A stretch of DNA of 64,000 nt from Eubacterium sp. ER2. Lineage in GTDB: Bacteria > Bacillota > Clostridia > Lachnospirales > Lachnospiraceae. The DNA is taken from positions 1 to 64,000 of the forward strand of contig NZ_JPJE01000021.1 of the NCBI RefSeq assembly GCF_000765215.1, given 5' to 3'. A program made the translations under genes and the position numbers. This document shows positions 1 through 7,845 of the stretch, piece by piece (the stretch's first letter is position 1; each line of letters begins with the position of its first letter). Below the pieces are notes generated by a model, which was not told where the DNA came from, made no database searches, and saw nothing but the letters and a program-made list of their open reading frames with translations.

Positions 1-88
1 CCCTTGAAGACGACGAGGTAGATAGGGCAGAGGTGGAAGTGTGGTAACACATGGAGCTGACTGTTACTAATCGGTCGAGGGCATAACC
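1..88 (+). rRNA. 23S ribosomal RNA, 3' end (partial)
   Basis: The first 88 bases match the conserved end of bacterial 23S rRNA, including the helix around GTGTGGTAACACATGGAGCT and the terminal GGTCGAGGGCATAACC. The rest of the gene lies to the left of the window. No 5S gene follows: the next 77 bases look like plain spacer and lead straight into tRNA-Asp. The exact mature end is estimated to within a few bases. Confidence 0.93.
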
Positions 89-165
89 AAAGAGGTTCGG
101 GTAGAGAATGGATGGAAGATTTCTTGTATGTGGTTTTGAAGGTACATGGTATCTTCAATATAGAT

Positions 166-239
166 GGCCCAGTGGCTCAGTTGGTTAGAGCGCCGCCCTG
201 TCACGGCGGAGGTCGAGAGTTCGAGTCTCTTCTGGGTCG
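166..239 (+). tRNA. tRNA-Asp (GTC)
   Basis: A cloverleaf with acceptor arm GGCCCAG/CTGGGTC and anticodon GTC in the loop of the stem CCGCC/GGCGG. CCA is not encoded. First of seven tRNAs behind the rRNA genes, probably co-transcribed with them. Confidence 0.96.
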
Positions 240-245
240 TTGTAT

Positions 246-318
246 GGGGTCTTAGCTCAGCTGGGAGAGCATCTGCCTTACAAGCAGAGGGTCATAGGTT
301 CGAGCCCTATAGGCCCCA
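246..318 (+). tRNA. tRNA-Val (TAC)
   Basis: Acceptor arm GGGGTCT/AGGCCCC, D-arm TAGCTCAGCTGGGAGAGC, anticodon TAC, T-arm GGTTCGAGCC. CCA is not encoded. It starts six bases after tRNA-Asp, so both are in one transcript. Confidence 0.96.
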
Positions 319-324
319 TTACAT

Positions 325-406
325 GGATGGATTCCCGAGTGGCCAAAGGGGGCAGACTGTAAATCTGTTGGCAACGCCTTCGAAGGTTCGAATCCTTCTC
401 CATCCA
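325..406 (+). tRNA. tRNA-Tyr (GTA)
   Basis: Acceptor arm GGATGGA/TCCATCC, anticodon GTA, and a long variable arm (TTGGCAACGCCTTCGAA), which marks a class II tRNA. Length is 82 nt without CCA. Confidence 0.96.
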
Positions 407-458
407 TTCAGATGTGAAATACATCTGTTGCCGGTTTTGACCGGACAGCCCATGGCAC

Positions 459-531
459 GCCGATGTGGCTCAATTGGCAGAGCAGCTGATTTGTAATCAG
501 CAGGTTATCGGTTCGAGTCCGATCATCGGCT
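459..531 (+). tRNA. tRNA-Thr (TGT)
   Basis: Acceptor arm GCCGATG/CATCGGC, D-arm GGCTCAATTGGCAGAGC, anticodon TGT. A 52-base spacer holding the hairpin GCCGGTTTTGACCGG separates it from tRNA-Tyr. Confidence 0.95.
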
Positions 532-560
532 TTCATTTTCTAAAAATTGTTAAATATTGA

Positions 561-634
561 CGCGGGGTGGAGCAGTCTGGAAGCTCGTCGGGCTCATAAC
601 CCGAAGGTCATAGGTTCAAATCCTATCCCCGCAA
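561..634 (+). tRNA. tRNA-fMet (CAT), initiator
   Basis: The anticodon is CAT. Initiator marks are the C1/A72 mismatch (CGCGGGG against CCCCGCA) and three stacked G-C pairs in the anticodon stem (TCGGG/CCCGA). Confidence 0.95.
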
Positions 635-638
635 CTAT

Positions 639-711
<73 letters not shown>

Positions 712-736
712 CTTTCTTTTTCTTAAAATTGTATAT

Positions 737-809
737 GGGCGTGTAGCTCAGGTGGTAGAGCACTTGACTTTTAATCAAGTTGTCCGGGGTTCGAATCCCC
801 GCACGCTCA
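737..809 (+). tRNA. tRNA-Lys (TTT)
   Basis: Acceptor arm GGGCGTG/CACGCTC with one G-T pair, anticodon TTT in the stem TTGA/TCAA, T-arm GGGGTTCGAATCCCC. Last tRNA of the cluster, followed at once by a terminator hairpin. Confidence 0.96.
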
Positions 810-820
810 TGGGATGAGAG

Positions 821-860
821 GAAAAATCAGCACTGCAGATACGCAGTGCTGATTTTTCCT
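821..860 (+). terminator. Rho-independent terminator of the rRNA/tRNA operon
   Basis: A near-perfect hairpin, AAAAATCAGCACTGC paired with GCAGTGCTGATTTTT around a short AGATAC loop, ending in a T run. It closes the tRNA cluster just before the MATE gene. Confidence 0.85.
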
Positions 861-894
861 GTATCTGAAATATTTGAGTCAGGGGGAATGTACT

Positions 895-2250
895 ATGGCC
901 GACAAAGCCGCATCTGCAACACTTATGACGGACGGTCCTATCTGGAGGCGACTGATCGCATTTGCTATTCCGCTTTTCTGGGGCAATCTCTTTCAGCAGC
1001 TCTACAATACAGCGGACTCCGTAATCGTTGGAAATTTTCTTGGAAATAATGCTTTGGCTGCCGTCAGTTCATCCGGAAATCTGATTTTTCTCCTGGTGGG
1101 ATTTTTTAATGGAATTGCCATCGGTGCGGGCGTAGTTACAGGAAAATATTTTGGGGCTGAGGATGGTGAAAACCTGAGAAAGTCCATCCACACAACGATT
1201 GCTTTTGGAGTGGCGTGCGGTATCATTTTGACTATCGTGGGAGTGCTGGCAGCGCCTCGCATTCTTGTGCTCATGGGAACCCCGGATGAAGTGCTGCCCC
1301 AGTCTCTAGCCTACTTCCGGGTCTACTTTGCGGGCTCGCTGGCTTTTGTCATGTACAATTTTTTTGTGGGAATCCTGCAGGCTCTGGGGGACAGCAGGCA
1401 TCCGCTGTTTTTCCTGATCATTTCCTCCTTTACGAATATAGTGCTGGATCTGCTGTTTGTGGGAGGAATGGGAATGGGCGTCTGGTCCGCGGCATTTGCC
1501 ACGATTCTTTCCCAGTTTCTGAGCGCCTTTCTCTGTCTGCGTCAGCTGATAAAAGGAAATGAGGTGTTCCGGCTGAGGATAAGGGAAATCAGGCCGGATA
1601 GGCAGATGTTGAAGCAGATCGTAAAAAACGGAGTTCCGGCGGGGGTGCAGAACTCTATTATTTCAGTGGCAAATGTGTTTGTACAGTCCAACATCAATGC
1701 CTTTGGCGCCACGGCAGTGGCGGGATGCGGATCCTATTCCAAGATCGAGGGCTTTGGATTTCTGCCCATCACATGCTTTGCGCTGGCCCTGACTACATTT
1801 ATCAGTCAAAATCTGGGCGCCAGAGAGTATGAGAGGGCGAAGAAGGGAGCTGTGTTTGGCGCGTTATGCTCCCTCACTATAGCGGAGATTATTGGACTTG
1901 CCATCAATCTTCTGGCGCCGGTGCTGATCGGAGCTTTTGGAGGAGGTCCGGAGGCTGTAGGCTATGGCGTCCAGTGGGCGAGGACAGTGACCTGGTTCTA
2001 TTTTCTGCTGGCTTTCTCGCACTGCATGGCAGGTATCCTGCGGGGGGCGGGCAGGTCTGTGATACCCATGTTTGTCATGATGATCTGCTGGTGTGTGATC
2101 CGTGTCAGCTACATCAGTATCGCGGTACGCATCGTTCCTGACATCAGGACCGTGTTCTGGGCTTATCCGCTGACCTGGGCGCTGAGCAGTGTGGTATTCC
2201 TTGTTTATTTTCTGAAGTCAGACTGGATCCACGGATTGGAGAAAATGTAA
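895..2250 (+). CDS. MATE family multidrug/cation efflux transporter
   Basis: A membrane antiporter of the MATE family (NorM/DinF type), which exports organic cations and drugs using a Na+ or H+ gradient. The 451 residues fall into about twelve hydrophobic segments in two halves. The N-terminal half carries the family pattern IPLFWGNLFQQLYNTADSVI followed by VGNFLG, and QALGDSRHP lies after the fourth segment. The start at 895 is preferred over an upstream in-frame codon because CAGGGGG stands eight bases before it. The gene has its own position behind the tRNA terminator and converges on the zinc-ribbon gene. The substrate cannot be read from sequence. Confidence 0.9.
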   Translation: MADKAASATLMTDGPIWRRLIAFAIPLFWGNLFQQLYNTADSVIVGNFLGNNALAAVSSSGNLIFLLVGFFNGIAIGAGVVTGKYFGAEDGENLRKSIHTTIAFGVACGIILTIVGVLAAPRILVLMGTPDEVLPQSLAYFRVYFAGSLAFVMYNFFVGILQALGDSRHPLFFLIISSFTNIVLDLLFVGGMGMGVWSAAFATILSQFLSAFLCLRQLIKGNEVFRLRIREIRPDRQMLKQIVKNGVPAGVQNSIISVANVFVQSNINAFGATAVAGCGSYSKIEGFGFLPITCFALALTTFISQNLGAREYERAKKGAVFGALCSLTIAEIIGLAINLLAPVLIGAFGGGPEAVGYGVQWARTVTWFYFLLAFSHCMAGILRGAGRSVIPMFVMMICWCVIRVSYISIAVRIVPDIRTVFWAYPLTWALSSVVFLVYFLKSDWIHGLEKM

Positions 2251-2290
2251 CCGACAGGCAGAGATTTACAGAGAAGATATTTATAGAGAT

Positions 2291-2322
2291 AAAAAAACGG
2301 GCAGATGTCTGCCCGTTTTTCT
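2291..2322. terminator. Bidirectional terminator between convergent genes
   Basis: Hairpin ACGGGCAGA/TCTGCCCGT with seven A on the left and five T on the right, so it can stop transcripts from both the MATE gene and the convergent zinc-ribbon gene. Confidence 0.85.
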
Positions 2323-2331
2323 GTTCATTCG

Positions 2332-2967
2332 CTATTCCAATCCAAGCTGTGACTTGCTGGATACGGTGCCGTCCTGGAAGGATACGGAGGCGTTGTCAGA
2401 AGCGTTATCTGACGTATTTTCAGTGGTGTCCGAGCGGCTGCCGCTGTCATCAGACGGATCCTTAATTGCCTTTACCACCGCGGCCAGAAAAAGGATTGCA
2501 AGGACGATCAGGACAATCCGAAGGCAGCCGCCCTTTTTCTTCTTCTTTTCCGGCTCCTCCATGGTCTCCATAGCCATGGGGGGAGGAGTTTGCTGTCGCG
2601 GTGCCTGTTGCCGCGGAGTCTGTTGTCGGGAAGTCCTCGGCTGTGAAGCGCGCTTTTGCGCAGTGGAAGCAGTGCCGCGGGCTTTCTGACCGGTTGTCTG
2701 ACTGGTTTCCTGATCAGAAGCCTGGCCGTAGTTGTATGGAGACGATGAGTGGATGTCGGAAGGGGAGGGGCGGCGCCTGGCGCTTTGCTTTGCGCCGGCG
2801 CGGCTCTCACGGTCCCGGTCCTCAAAATTTCCGAAGCCTTCGTCTGTGTCAGCATTCTTTTCTTCCGGGATGAGCTTGAATTTTTTCCGGCAGTTGTCGC
2901 AGAGGCCAAAGCTGGGATCTCTCTGGCTTCTGCGCAGCTCCTGCCCGCATCTTGGACATTTCATCAT
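2332..2967 (-). CDS. Zinc-ribbon, single-pass membrane protein of unknown function
   Basis: A 211-residue protein. The N-terminus has two CxxC knuckles (CPRCGQE and CDNC) that form a zinc ribbon. A long disordered stretch rich in Pro, Gln, Arg and Thr follows, including repeats of RQQTPRQQAP type, then a Lys-rich stop-transfer patch and one membrane helix (CLRIVLIVLAILFLAAVV). A short Ser/Asp/Asn tail would lie outside the cell. The start at 2967 is chosen because AAAGGTGG lies ten bases upstream. A GTG fifteen bases earlier overlaps that ribosome binding site and is less likely. It lies 97 bases downstream of the NSS transporter on the same strand. The function is unknown. Confidence 0.75.
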   Translation of the reverse strand: MMKCPRCGQELRRSQRDPSFGLCDNCRKKFKLIPEEKNADTDEGFGNFEDRDRESRAGAKQSARRRPSPSDIHSSSPYNYGQASDQETSQTTGQKARGTASTAQKRASQPRTSRQQTPRQQAPRQQTPPPMAMETMEEPEKKKKKGGCLRIVLIVLAILFLAAVVKAIKDPSDDSGSRSDTTENTSDNASDNASVSFQDGTVSSKSQLGLE

Positions 2968-3064
2968 AATATGTTTTTCCACCTTTCAAAGCGCCGGGAA
3001 GTGGCGGTGCATGGATCATCCATTATCCATGGACGATTGATAGCTAATCAATATCGATAAGAAA

Positions 3065-4531
3065 TCAGCGCTGTCCGCGGGATTTCCGGTATACGATCCG
3101 GGCCTGCACAAGCAGGTACAGAGGATAGATTAGGCAGAGGGCCGGGAGCAGATAATTTGCCGGGAAGCCCAGCTTCTCAATAAATCCCTGTATCAATATG
3201 AAAATAATGATAAGCGGAAGGATATAGGTCAGGTATCCCTTTGTCCATTTTGGCAGCTTCAGCCCCTTTCCGCTGTTTACTTCCTTGTAGTAATTGTCCC
3301 ATCCCCAGGCGTACCGGCTTGTACAGAACAGAAGGTACAGAAGGGAGCCAAGGGGCAGGAGGGTGTTGGACAGGATAAAGTCCTCCAGATCCTGAACTGT
3401 GGAGCCCGCTCCGAAGGGCTGGAAGCCGCTGAGCACATTGAAGCCCAGAGCGCAGGGCAGAGACAGGATCATGATGGCGATAATATTTACGAGAACAGCC
3501 TTCTTCCGGGTCCATCCAAAATCCATGGCAAAGGCGATGATATTTTCAAAGACCGCAATGACTGTGGTCAGGGCGGCAAATGCCAGGAACATGAAGAACA
3601 GAGCGCCCCACAGGCGTCCTCCGGCCATCTCACTGAAGGTCTGGGGCAGGGTCACGAAGATCAGGCTTGGTCCGCTTCCCGCATCCACGTTGTAGGTAAA
3701 GCAGGCCGGGAAGATGACAAGTCCGGACAAAAAGGCTACGGTGGTGTCCAGGATGACTACGTTCAGACTTTCGGAAACGAGAGAGTGCTGTTTATCAATA
3801 TAGCTTCCGAAGATCGCCAGCGCGCCGATCCCAAGGCTCAGGGTGAAGAAGGACTGCCCCAGGGCAGCGAACAGGATCTCACCGAGAGAATAATTTTCAA
3901 GCGCAGTCTTAAAATCCGGTATCAGGTAGAAGGAAAGTCCCTCCTTTGCTCCATCCAGGAAAAAGCTGTGTATCACAAGCACGATCAGGATGATAAACAA
4001 AAGTCCCATCATGTACTTGGATATCCTTTCAACGCCGCCCTTGAGTCCACGGGAGCAGATGAGGAATCCGATGACCGTGACAGCCAGCATCCAACCCACC
4101 TGCTGGGCGGGATCAGCCAGCAGCTCGCTAAAGGCGTTTCCCACCTGGGCGGTGTCCATGTGGGCCATGGAGCCGGAGGCCATTTTCCAGAAATAGGCCA
4201 GCGTCCATCCTCCTACAGTGGTGTAGTACATCATGAGCATGTAGTTGCCGATCAGGGGAATCAGCTTGGTCCAGTGCCATTTTGTTCCGGCAGGCTCCAG
4301 AACCTCAAAGGACTTTGCGGCGGACTTCTGGGAGGCCCGTCCCACAGAGAATTCCATTGTCATGATGGGCAGGCCCAGGATGGCAAGGAATATCAGATAG
4401 ATGATCACAAAGGCAGCTCCCCCGTACTGTCCTGTGATGTAAGGAAAGCGCCATACGTTACCAAGTCCGATGGCGCACCCGGCGCTTATGAGAACAAAGC
4501 CAAGCCGGGAGGAAAATTTTTCTCGTTTCAT
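3065..4531 (-). CDS. Neurotransmitter:sodium symporter (NSS/SNF) family transporter
   Basis: A LeuT-fold Na+-coupled symporter, probably for an amino acid or related amine. The 488 residues open with the NSS signature GCAIGLGNVWRFPYITGQYG, which includes the unwound first helix that binds Na+ and substrate. About eleven to twelve membrane segments follow, and segment six reads ALGQSFFTLSLGIGAL as in bacterial homologues. The start at 4531 has TTGAGG eight bases upstream. A GTG 21 bases earlier has no ribosome binding site. The gene runs away from the rpiR-type regulator, with 176 bases between the two starts. The substrate is not predictable. Confidence 0.9.
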   Translation of the reverse strand: MKREKFSSRLGFVLISAGCAIGLGNVWRFPYITGQYGGAAFVIIYLIFLAILGLPIMTMEFSVGRASQKSAAKSFEVLEPAGTKWHWTKLIPLIGNYMLMMYYTTVGGWTLAYFWKMASGSMAHMDTAQVGNAFSELLADPAQQVGWMLAVTVIGFLICSRGLKGGVERISKYMMGLLFIILIVLVIHSFFLDGAKEGLSFYLIPDFKTALENYSLGEILFAALGQSFFTLSLGIGALAIFGSYIDKQHSLVSESLNVVILDTTVAFLSGLVIFPACFTYNVDAGSGPSLIFVTLPQTFSEMAGGRLWGALFFMFLAFAALTTVIAVFENIIAFAMDFGWTRKKAVLVNIIAIMILSLPCALGFNVLSGFQPFGAGSTVQDLEDFILSNTLLPLGSLLYLLFCTSRYAWGWDNYYKEVNSGKGLKLPKWTKGYLTYILPLIIIFILIQGFIEKLGFPANYLLPALCLIYPLYLLVQARIVYRKSRGQR

Positions 4532-4633
4532 GTAAAAAACCTCAATTTCCACACTCTCATCTACTATATTCTAAGGAAAGAGAGGGGGATTGTCAACCGG
4601 GAGGAAATATAGGAATTCGGGGAAATGAAAGGG

Positions 4634-4662
4634 TTGTAAAAAAATTGCTTTTTTATTAAGAT
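4634..4662 (+). promoter_or_regulatory. Candidate promoter of the RpiR-type regulator
   Basis: TTGTAA and TAAGAT with a 17-base spacer. The start GTTGTAAAA resembles the left half of the operator at 5744-5761, so the regulator might also control itself. This is a weak match only. Confidence 0.35.
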
Positions 4663-4707
4663 AATAGAAAAGACATCAGAATACAGAGAGAATGAGGTGG
4701 GTAAACC

Positions 4708-5565
4708 ATGAACGATAAAAAGGGATGTAAGGAGAGGCTGATCGAAAAGCTGGAGGGGGAGCACACTAAGAAGGCGGAGAGAAAAATCGCCGACTACTTT
4801 TTGAAAAATTTCGAAAAGACACTGCACAGCACACTGCTGGAGCTGGCGGAAGAGATAGGCGTCAGCGATGCGTCTATTGTTCGTTTCTGTAAAAGCATCG
4901 GCTATGTGGGCTTTCAGGAGTATAAGATCAATGCCGCGCTGGAGAGCGTGCCCGCGCCTAAGCTTTATAATTCCAGTCTGACGGCCCAGGACAGTCCCTC
5001 GGAAATATGCAGTAAGATTTTCTCTATAGAAAACTCCGCGCTGCAGCAGACTAGTATGGAGATGAACGTGGAGGTGGTCGAACAGGCTGCGGAAGATATG
5101 CTTTCTGCCAGGAAAATCATGATCGTGGGAACCGGGGGAAGCAGTATTGTCGCAAAGGATCTCCAGCACAAGCTCCTGAAGATCGGAGTGTTTTCTCTGG
5201 TAAATGAAGATAAGGATCTGCAGCTTATGACGGCTTCGCTTCTTGGAAAGGGGGATGTTCTCCTGGCAATTTCCGCCTCCGGGGGCAACAGGCATACGGC
5301 CCGGGTAGTGGAGATTGCCCATGGAAACGGGGCAAGGATCATTACTCTGACAACCAAAGCAAAAAATATTATGGAGGAGCAGGCGGATCTGAGCCTGTAC
5401 ACGGTGAGTGAGAAGACGATCTTTGAGTCAGAGTCCTTCAGCGTGAGACTGGCGCAGCTAGCTGTGCTCGACTGTCTGGTGGCGATCATGGCTTTCCGCA
5501 ATTATGACAGGTCGCTGGAGGCGATGAGCGCCACTCGGCTCTCCACTTCTTCCGATAAGGAATAG
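4708..5565 (+). CDS. MurR/RpiR family transcriptional regulator
   Basis: A sugar-phosphate responsive regulator, 285 residues. Residues 1-80 form the RpiR-type winged helix-turn-helix (ELAEEIGVSDASIVRFCKSI is the recognition part). Residues from about 125 to 265 form a SIS domain, the fold that binds phosphosugars, with the loop IMIVGTGGSS and the later SASGGNRHT. GAGGTGG precedes the ATG. It ends in a terminator, and the six-gene catabolic operon begins 246 bases downstream on the same strand. By position and family it is the likely controller of that operon, with a pathway sugar phosphate as inducer. Confidence 0.92.
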   Translation: MNDKKGCKERLIEKLEGEHTKKAERKIADYFLKNFEKTLHSTLLELAEEIGVSDASIVRFCKSIGYVGFQEYKINAALESVPAPKLYNSSLTAQDSPSEICSKIFSIENSALQQTSMEMNVEVVEQAAEDMLSARKIMIVGTGGSSIVAKDLQHKLLKIGVFSLVNEDKDLQLMTASLLGKGDVLLAISASGGNRHTARVVEIAHGNGARIITLTTKAKNIMEEQADLSLYTVSEKTIFESESFSVRLAQLAVLDCLVAIMAFRNYDRSLEAMSATRLSTSSDKE

Positions 5566-5573
5566 GATATAAA

Positions 5574-5616
5574 AAGGAAACGCTACATCATAAAAAATGT
5601 AGTGTTTCTTTTTTTA
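5574..5616 (+). terminator. Terminator after the RpiR-type regulator
   Basis: Hairpin AGGAAACGCTACAT paired with ATGTAGTGTTTCTT, ending in a long T run (TTTCTTTTTTTAT). It isolates the regulator from the following operon. Confidence 0.85.
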
Positions 5617-5743
5617 TATCTAAAAGAAGTAAAAAAACTAAATTCTAAAACAGGGGAAATCAGCAGCAAAATGTAATAAATAGACAAAAACACGGGAAAA
5701 ACTGAGATATAAAACTGTGCAGATTAGTAAATTTTGAAAATGA

Positions 5744-5774
5744 TGTTGTAAAATTACTACATTTGTGCTAGTAT
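5744..5774 (+). promoter_or_regulatory. Promoter with 18-bp palindromic operator of the catabolic operon
   Basis: The palindrome TGTTGTAA-AA-TTACTACA (5744-5761) has one mismatch between arms. It overlaps a -35 box TTGTAA (5747-5752). The -10 box TAGTAT (5769-5774) follows after 16 bases and carries an extended TG (TGC-TAGTAT). A regulator bound here would block the polymerase. The RpiR-type protein encoded just upstream is the obvious candidate. The rest of 5617-5743 is AT-rich with no gene. Confidence 0.6.
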
Positions 5775-5811
5775 CAATTACAGAAGAAATACATATGTAG
5801 GAGGAAGAAAC

Positions 5812-6852
5812 ATGAAAGCAGTAGTTTTAAACGGCCCAAATGACTTTACTGCGGTAGAAGATTATCCGAAGCCGCAGATTGGTCCGAGAGATATGCTGTT
5901 GGAGATGAAGAGGACAGCAATCTGTGGCACAGATATAAGAATTCTTGAAGGAAAAAAGACAAAGGATGTGCGCTACGGACACATCATCGGGCATGAGATC
6001 AGCGGCGTGATCTGTGAAGTGGGGGCAGAGGTCGAGGGATATTCCGTTGGCGACAGAGTCGCTGTGGAGAATGTAATCCCGGACGGCACATGCGCGATGT
6101 GCATCAGCGGCCACGACAATGTATGTCTCCACAGACAGGCCATCGGCTACGAGTTTGACGGAGGATTTGCGGAGTATGTATTTATTCCGGAGGTGGCAAT
6201 CAGGGGCGGAAATGTAGTAAAACTTACTGATAATATTTCCTATGGAGAAGGAGCCCTGATCGAACCTCTCTCCTGCTGTCTGAGAGGGCAGAGAAACGCA
6301 GGGGTGAAATTCAACGATGTAGTTGTGATCGTTGGGGCAGGTCCTATCGGACTGATGCATACCCTGCTGGCAAAGGCAGCAGGCGCCCGGAAGGTCATCG
6401 TCAGTGAGCTGAATGAGTTCCGCCGCGGCAAGGCTCTTGAGTGCGGAGCGGATATCGTTGTAGACTCGGCAAATGAAGATTTAAAGGGAATCGTGATGAG
6501 TGAGACAAACGGCGTGGGAGCGGACGTTGTCATTGTCGCTATCGGCATCCCGGCTCTGGTCAATCCAAGCATCGAGCTTGTCAGAAAGAATGGAAGCATC
6601 TGCCTGTTCGCCGGATTTACAAAAGGTGTGAAAGCAGAAATTGATCCGAACCTGATCCACTACGGTGAGATTAAGATGTGCGGCTCCAGCGCCTACAGGC
6701 GCCAGGACTACCAGGAGGCGGCCCAGATGGTCATGAGCGGAGCGGTAGATATGAAGCCGATCATCACAAACGTATTTAAAATAGAAGATTTCCAGAAGGC
6801 CTACGAAGCTGTAAAGAGCGGAGCGGACCTGAAGGTGGAGATCGAACCATAA
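5812..6852 (+). CDS. Zinc-dependent medium-chain (sorbitol/threonine-type) dehydrogenase
   Basis: An NAD(P)-dependent polyol or alcohol dehydrogenase of the MDR superfamily, 346 residues. The catalytic zinc site is visible as Cys38 (AICGTD) and His61-Glu62 (GHE). The Rossmann nucleotide loop reads VVIVGAGPIGLM. The structural zinc lobe is unusual: of the four usual cysteines the first is Asp (Asp91, then Cys94, Cys97, Cys105). First gene of the operon, with AGGAGGAAG before the ATG. It probably oxidises the incoming polyol or aldonate to a keto sugar, which the kinase and aldolase then process. The substrate is unknown. Confidence 0.9.
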   Translation: MKAVVLNGPNDFTAVEDYPKPQIGPRDMLLEMKRTAICGTDIRILEGKKTKDVRYGHIIGHEISGVICEVGAEVEGYSVGDRVAVENVIPDGTCAMCISGHDNVCLHRQAIGYEFDGGFAEYVFIPEVAIRGGNVVKLTDNISYGEGALIEPLSCCLRGQRNAGVKFNDVVVIVGAGPIGLMHTLLAKAAGARKVIVSELNEFRRGKALECGADIVVDSANEDLKGIVMSETNGVGADVVIVAIGIPALVNPSIELVRKNGSICLFAGFTKGVKAEIDPNLIHYGEIKMCGSSAYRRQDYQEAAQMVMSGAVDMKPIITNVFKIEDFQKAYEAVKSGADLKVEIEP

Positions 6853-6945
6853 ATGAACGGTAGCCAAAAAGCTTGCCAACCCGGAACTATATCCGGAAGC
6901 CATAAAATGTAAATAATAGATATAAGAAAAAGGAGTGTATGAACA

Positions 6946-7791
6946 ATGGCAATGATGGGAAAAGAAGTAAGACTTGCGAGACTTGTAAATCCGAAGAGCA
7001 ATAAAATGATGGCGATCACAGTGGATCACGCAATTTCAAGGGGAATTGCACCGATGACTGGTATTCACGATATCCAGGGAGCTATTGACAAGATTGTTGC
7101 CGGAAGACCGGACGCTATGACAATGACAAAGGGAATTCAGGAGAGATGCTGGGGACCTCACGTTGGATCCGGAATTTCCGTACTGCAGAAAATCTCCAAC
7201 TATTCCCCGACAGCTCCGACAAATGATATCGTTTTCGGATCTGTGGACGCTGCTATCAGAATGGGCGCTGACGCTGTATCTATGGGAGCTATGACACTGG
7301 GCGATTTCCAGAACGAGCAGTTCGAGCGTATCGGCGAGGTGTCTGACTATTGCGACAAGATGGGTATGCCTCTGATCGGACATGTTTATCCAAAGGGAGA
7401 GAGCGTTCCGGTTGACAAGAGAACCGCATGGGAGAATATCGCTTACTGTGTGAGAAGCGCCTGCGAGCTTGGAATGGATGTTGTGAAGACAACCTATACA
7501 GGAGACCCTGACAGCATGGCCAAAGTAATCGCCTGCGTGCCCTCCTCCTTCCGCGTGGTGATCCAGGGCGGCGATGCCTGCAAGACACTGGATGATTACC
7601 TTCAGATGACTCGTGACGCCATGGACTGCGGAGTAGGTGGAGTTACAATGGGACGTTTTGTATGGGATTACAAGGATGTAACAGCCCTTGTCATCGCCCT
7701 GAGATATATGATCCATGAGGGGTACAGCGTAAAAGAGGCAAAAGAGCTGCTGGCACAGCTTGAGAACGATAAGAACTACGATCAGTTTTAA
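6946..7791 (+). CDS. Class I aldolase of the DhnA/LsrF (FbaB) family
   Basis: A TIM-barrel Schiff-base aldolase, 281 residues. It shares the opening layout RLARLVNPKSNKMMAITVDH with LsrF and archaeal-type FBP aldolases. The probable Schiff-base lysine is Lys181 in VVKTTYTGD, and the phosphate-binding end of the barrel has IQGGDACK and GGVTMGR. AAAGGAG lies upstream of the ATG. Placed between a dehydrogenase and an FGGY kinase, it most likely cleaves a ketose phosphate made by the kinase. FBP aldolase, LsrF-like thiolase and aminodeoxyheptulosonate synthase activities occur in the same family and cannot be excluded. Confidence 0.85.
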   Translation: MAMMGKEVRLARLVNPKSNKMMAITVDHAISRGIAPMTGIHDIQGAIDKIVAGRPDAMTMTKGIQERCWGPHVGSGISVLQKISNYSPTAPTNDIVFGSVDAAIRMGADAVSMGAMTLGDFQNEQFERIGEVSDYCDKMGMPLIGHVYPKGESVPVDKRTAWENIAYCVRSACELGMDVVKTTYTGDPDSMAKVIACVPSSFRVVIQGGDACKTLDDYLQMTRDAMDCGVGGVTMGRFVWDYKDVTALVIALRYMIHEGYSVKEAKELLAQLENDKNYDQF

Positions 7792-7845
7792 TTAGACACA
7801 ATCAATTTTAAGTTTTAAAGGAAAATTTTACAGGCGGGATGTTGT

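Noticed and set aside
164-496. Open frame across the tRNA-Asp, -Val and -Tyr genes
   Set aside because: It is entirely explained by tRNA sequence and has no ribosome binding site.
3785-4612. Plus-strand frame of 275 codons opposite the NSS transporter
   Set aside because: The minus strand encodes an unmistakable LeuT-fold protein. The plus-strand product is Gly/His/Gln-rich without any domain.
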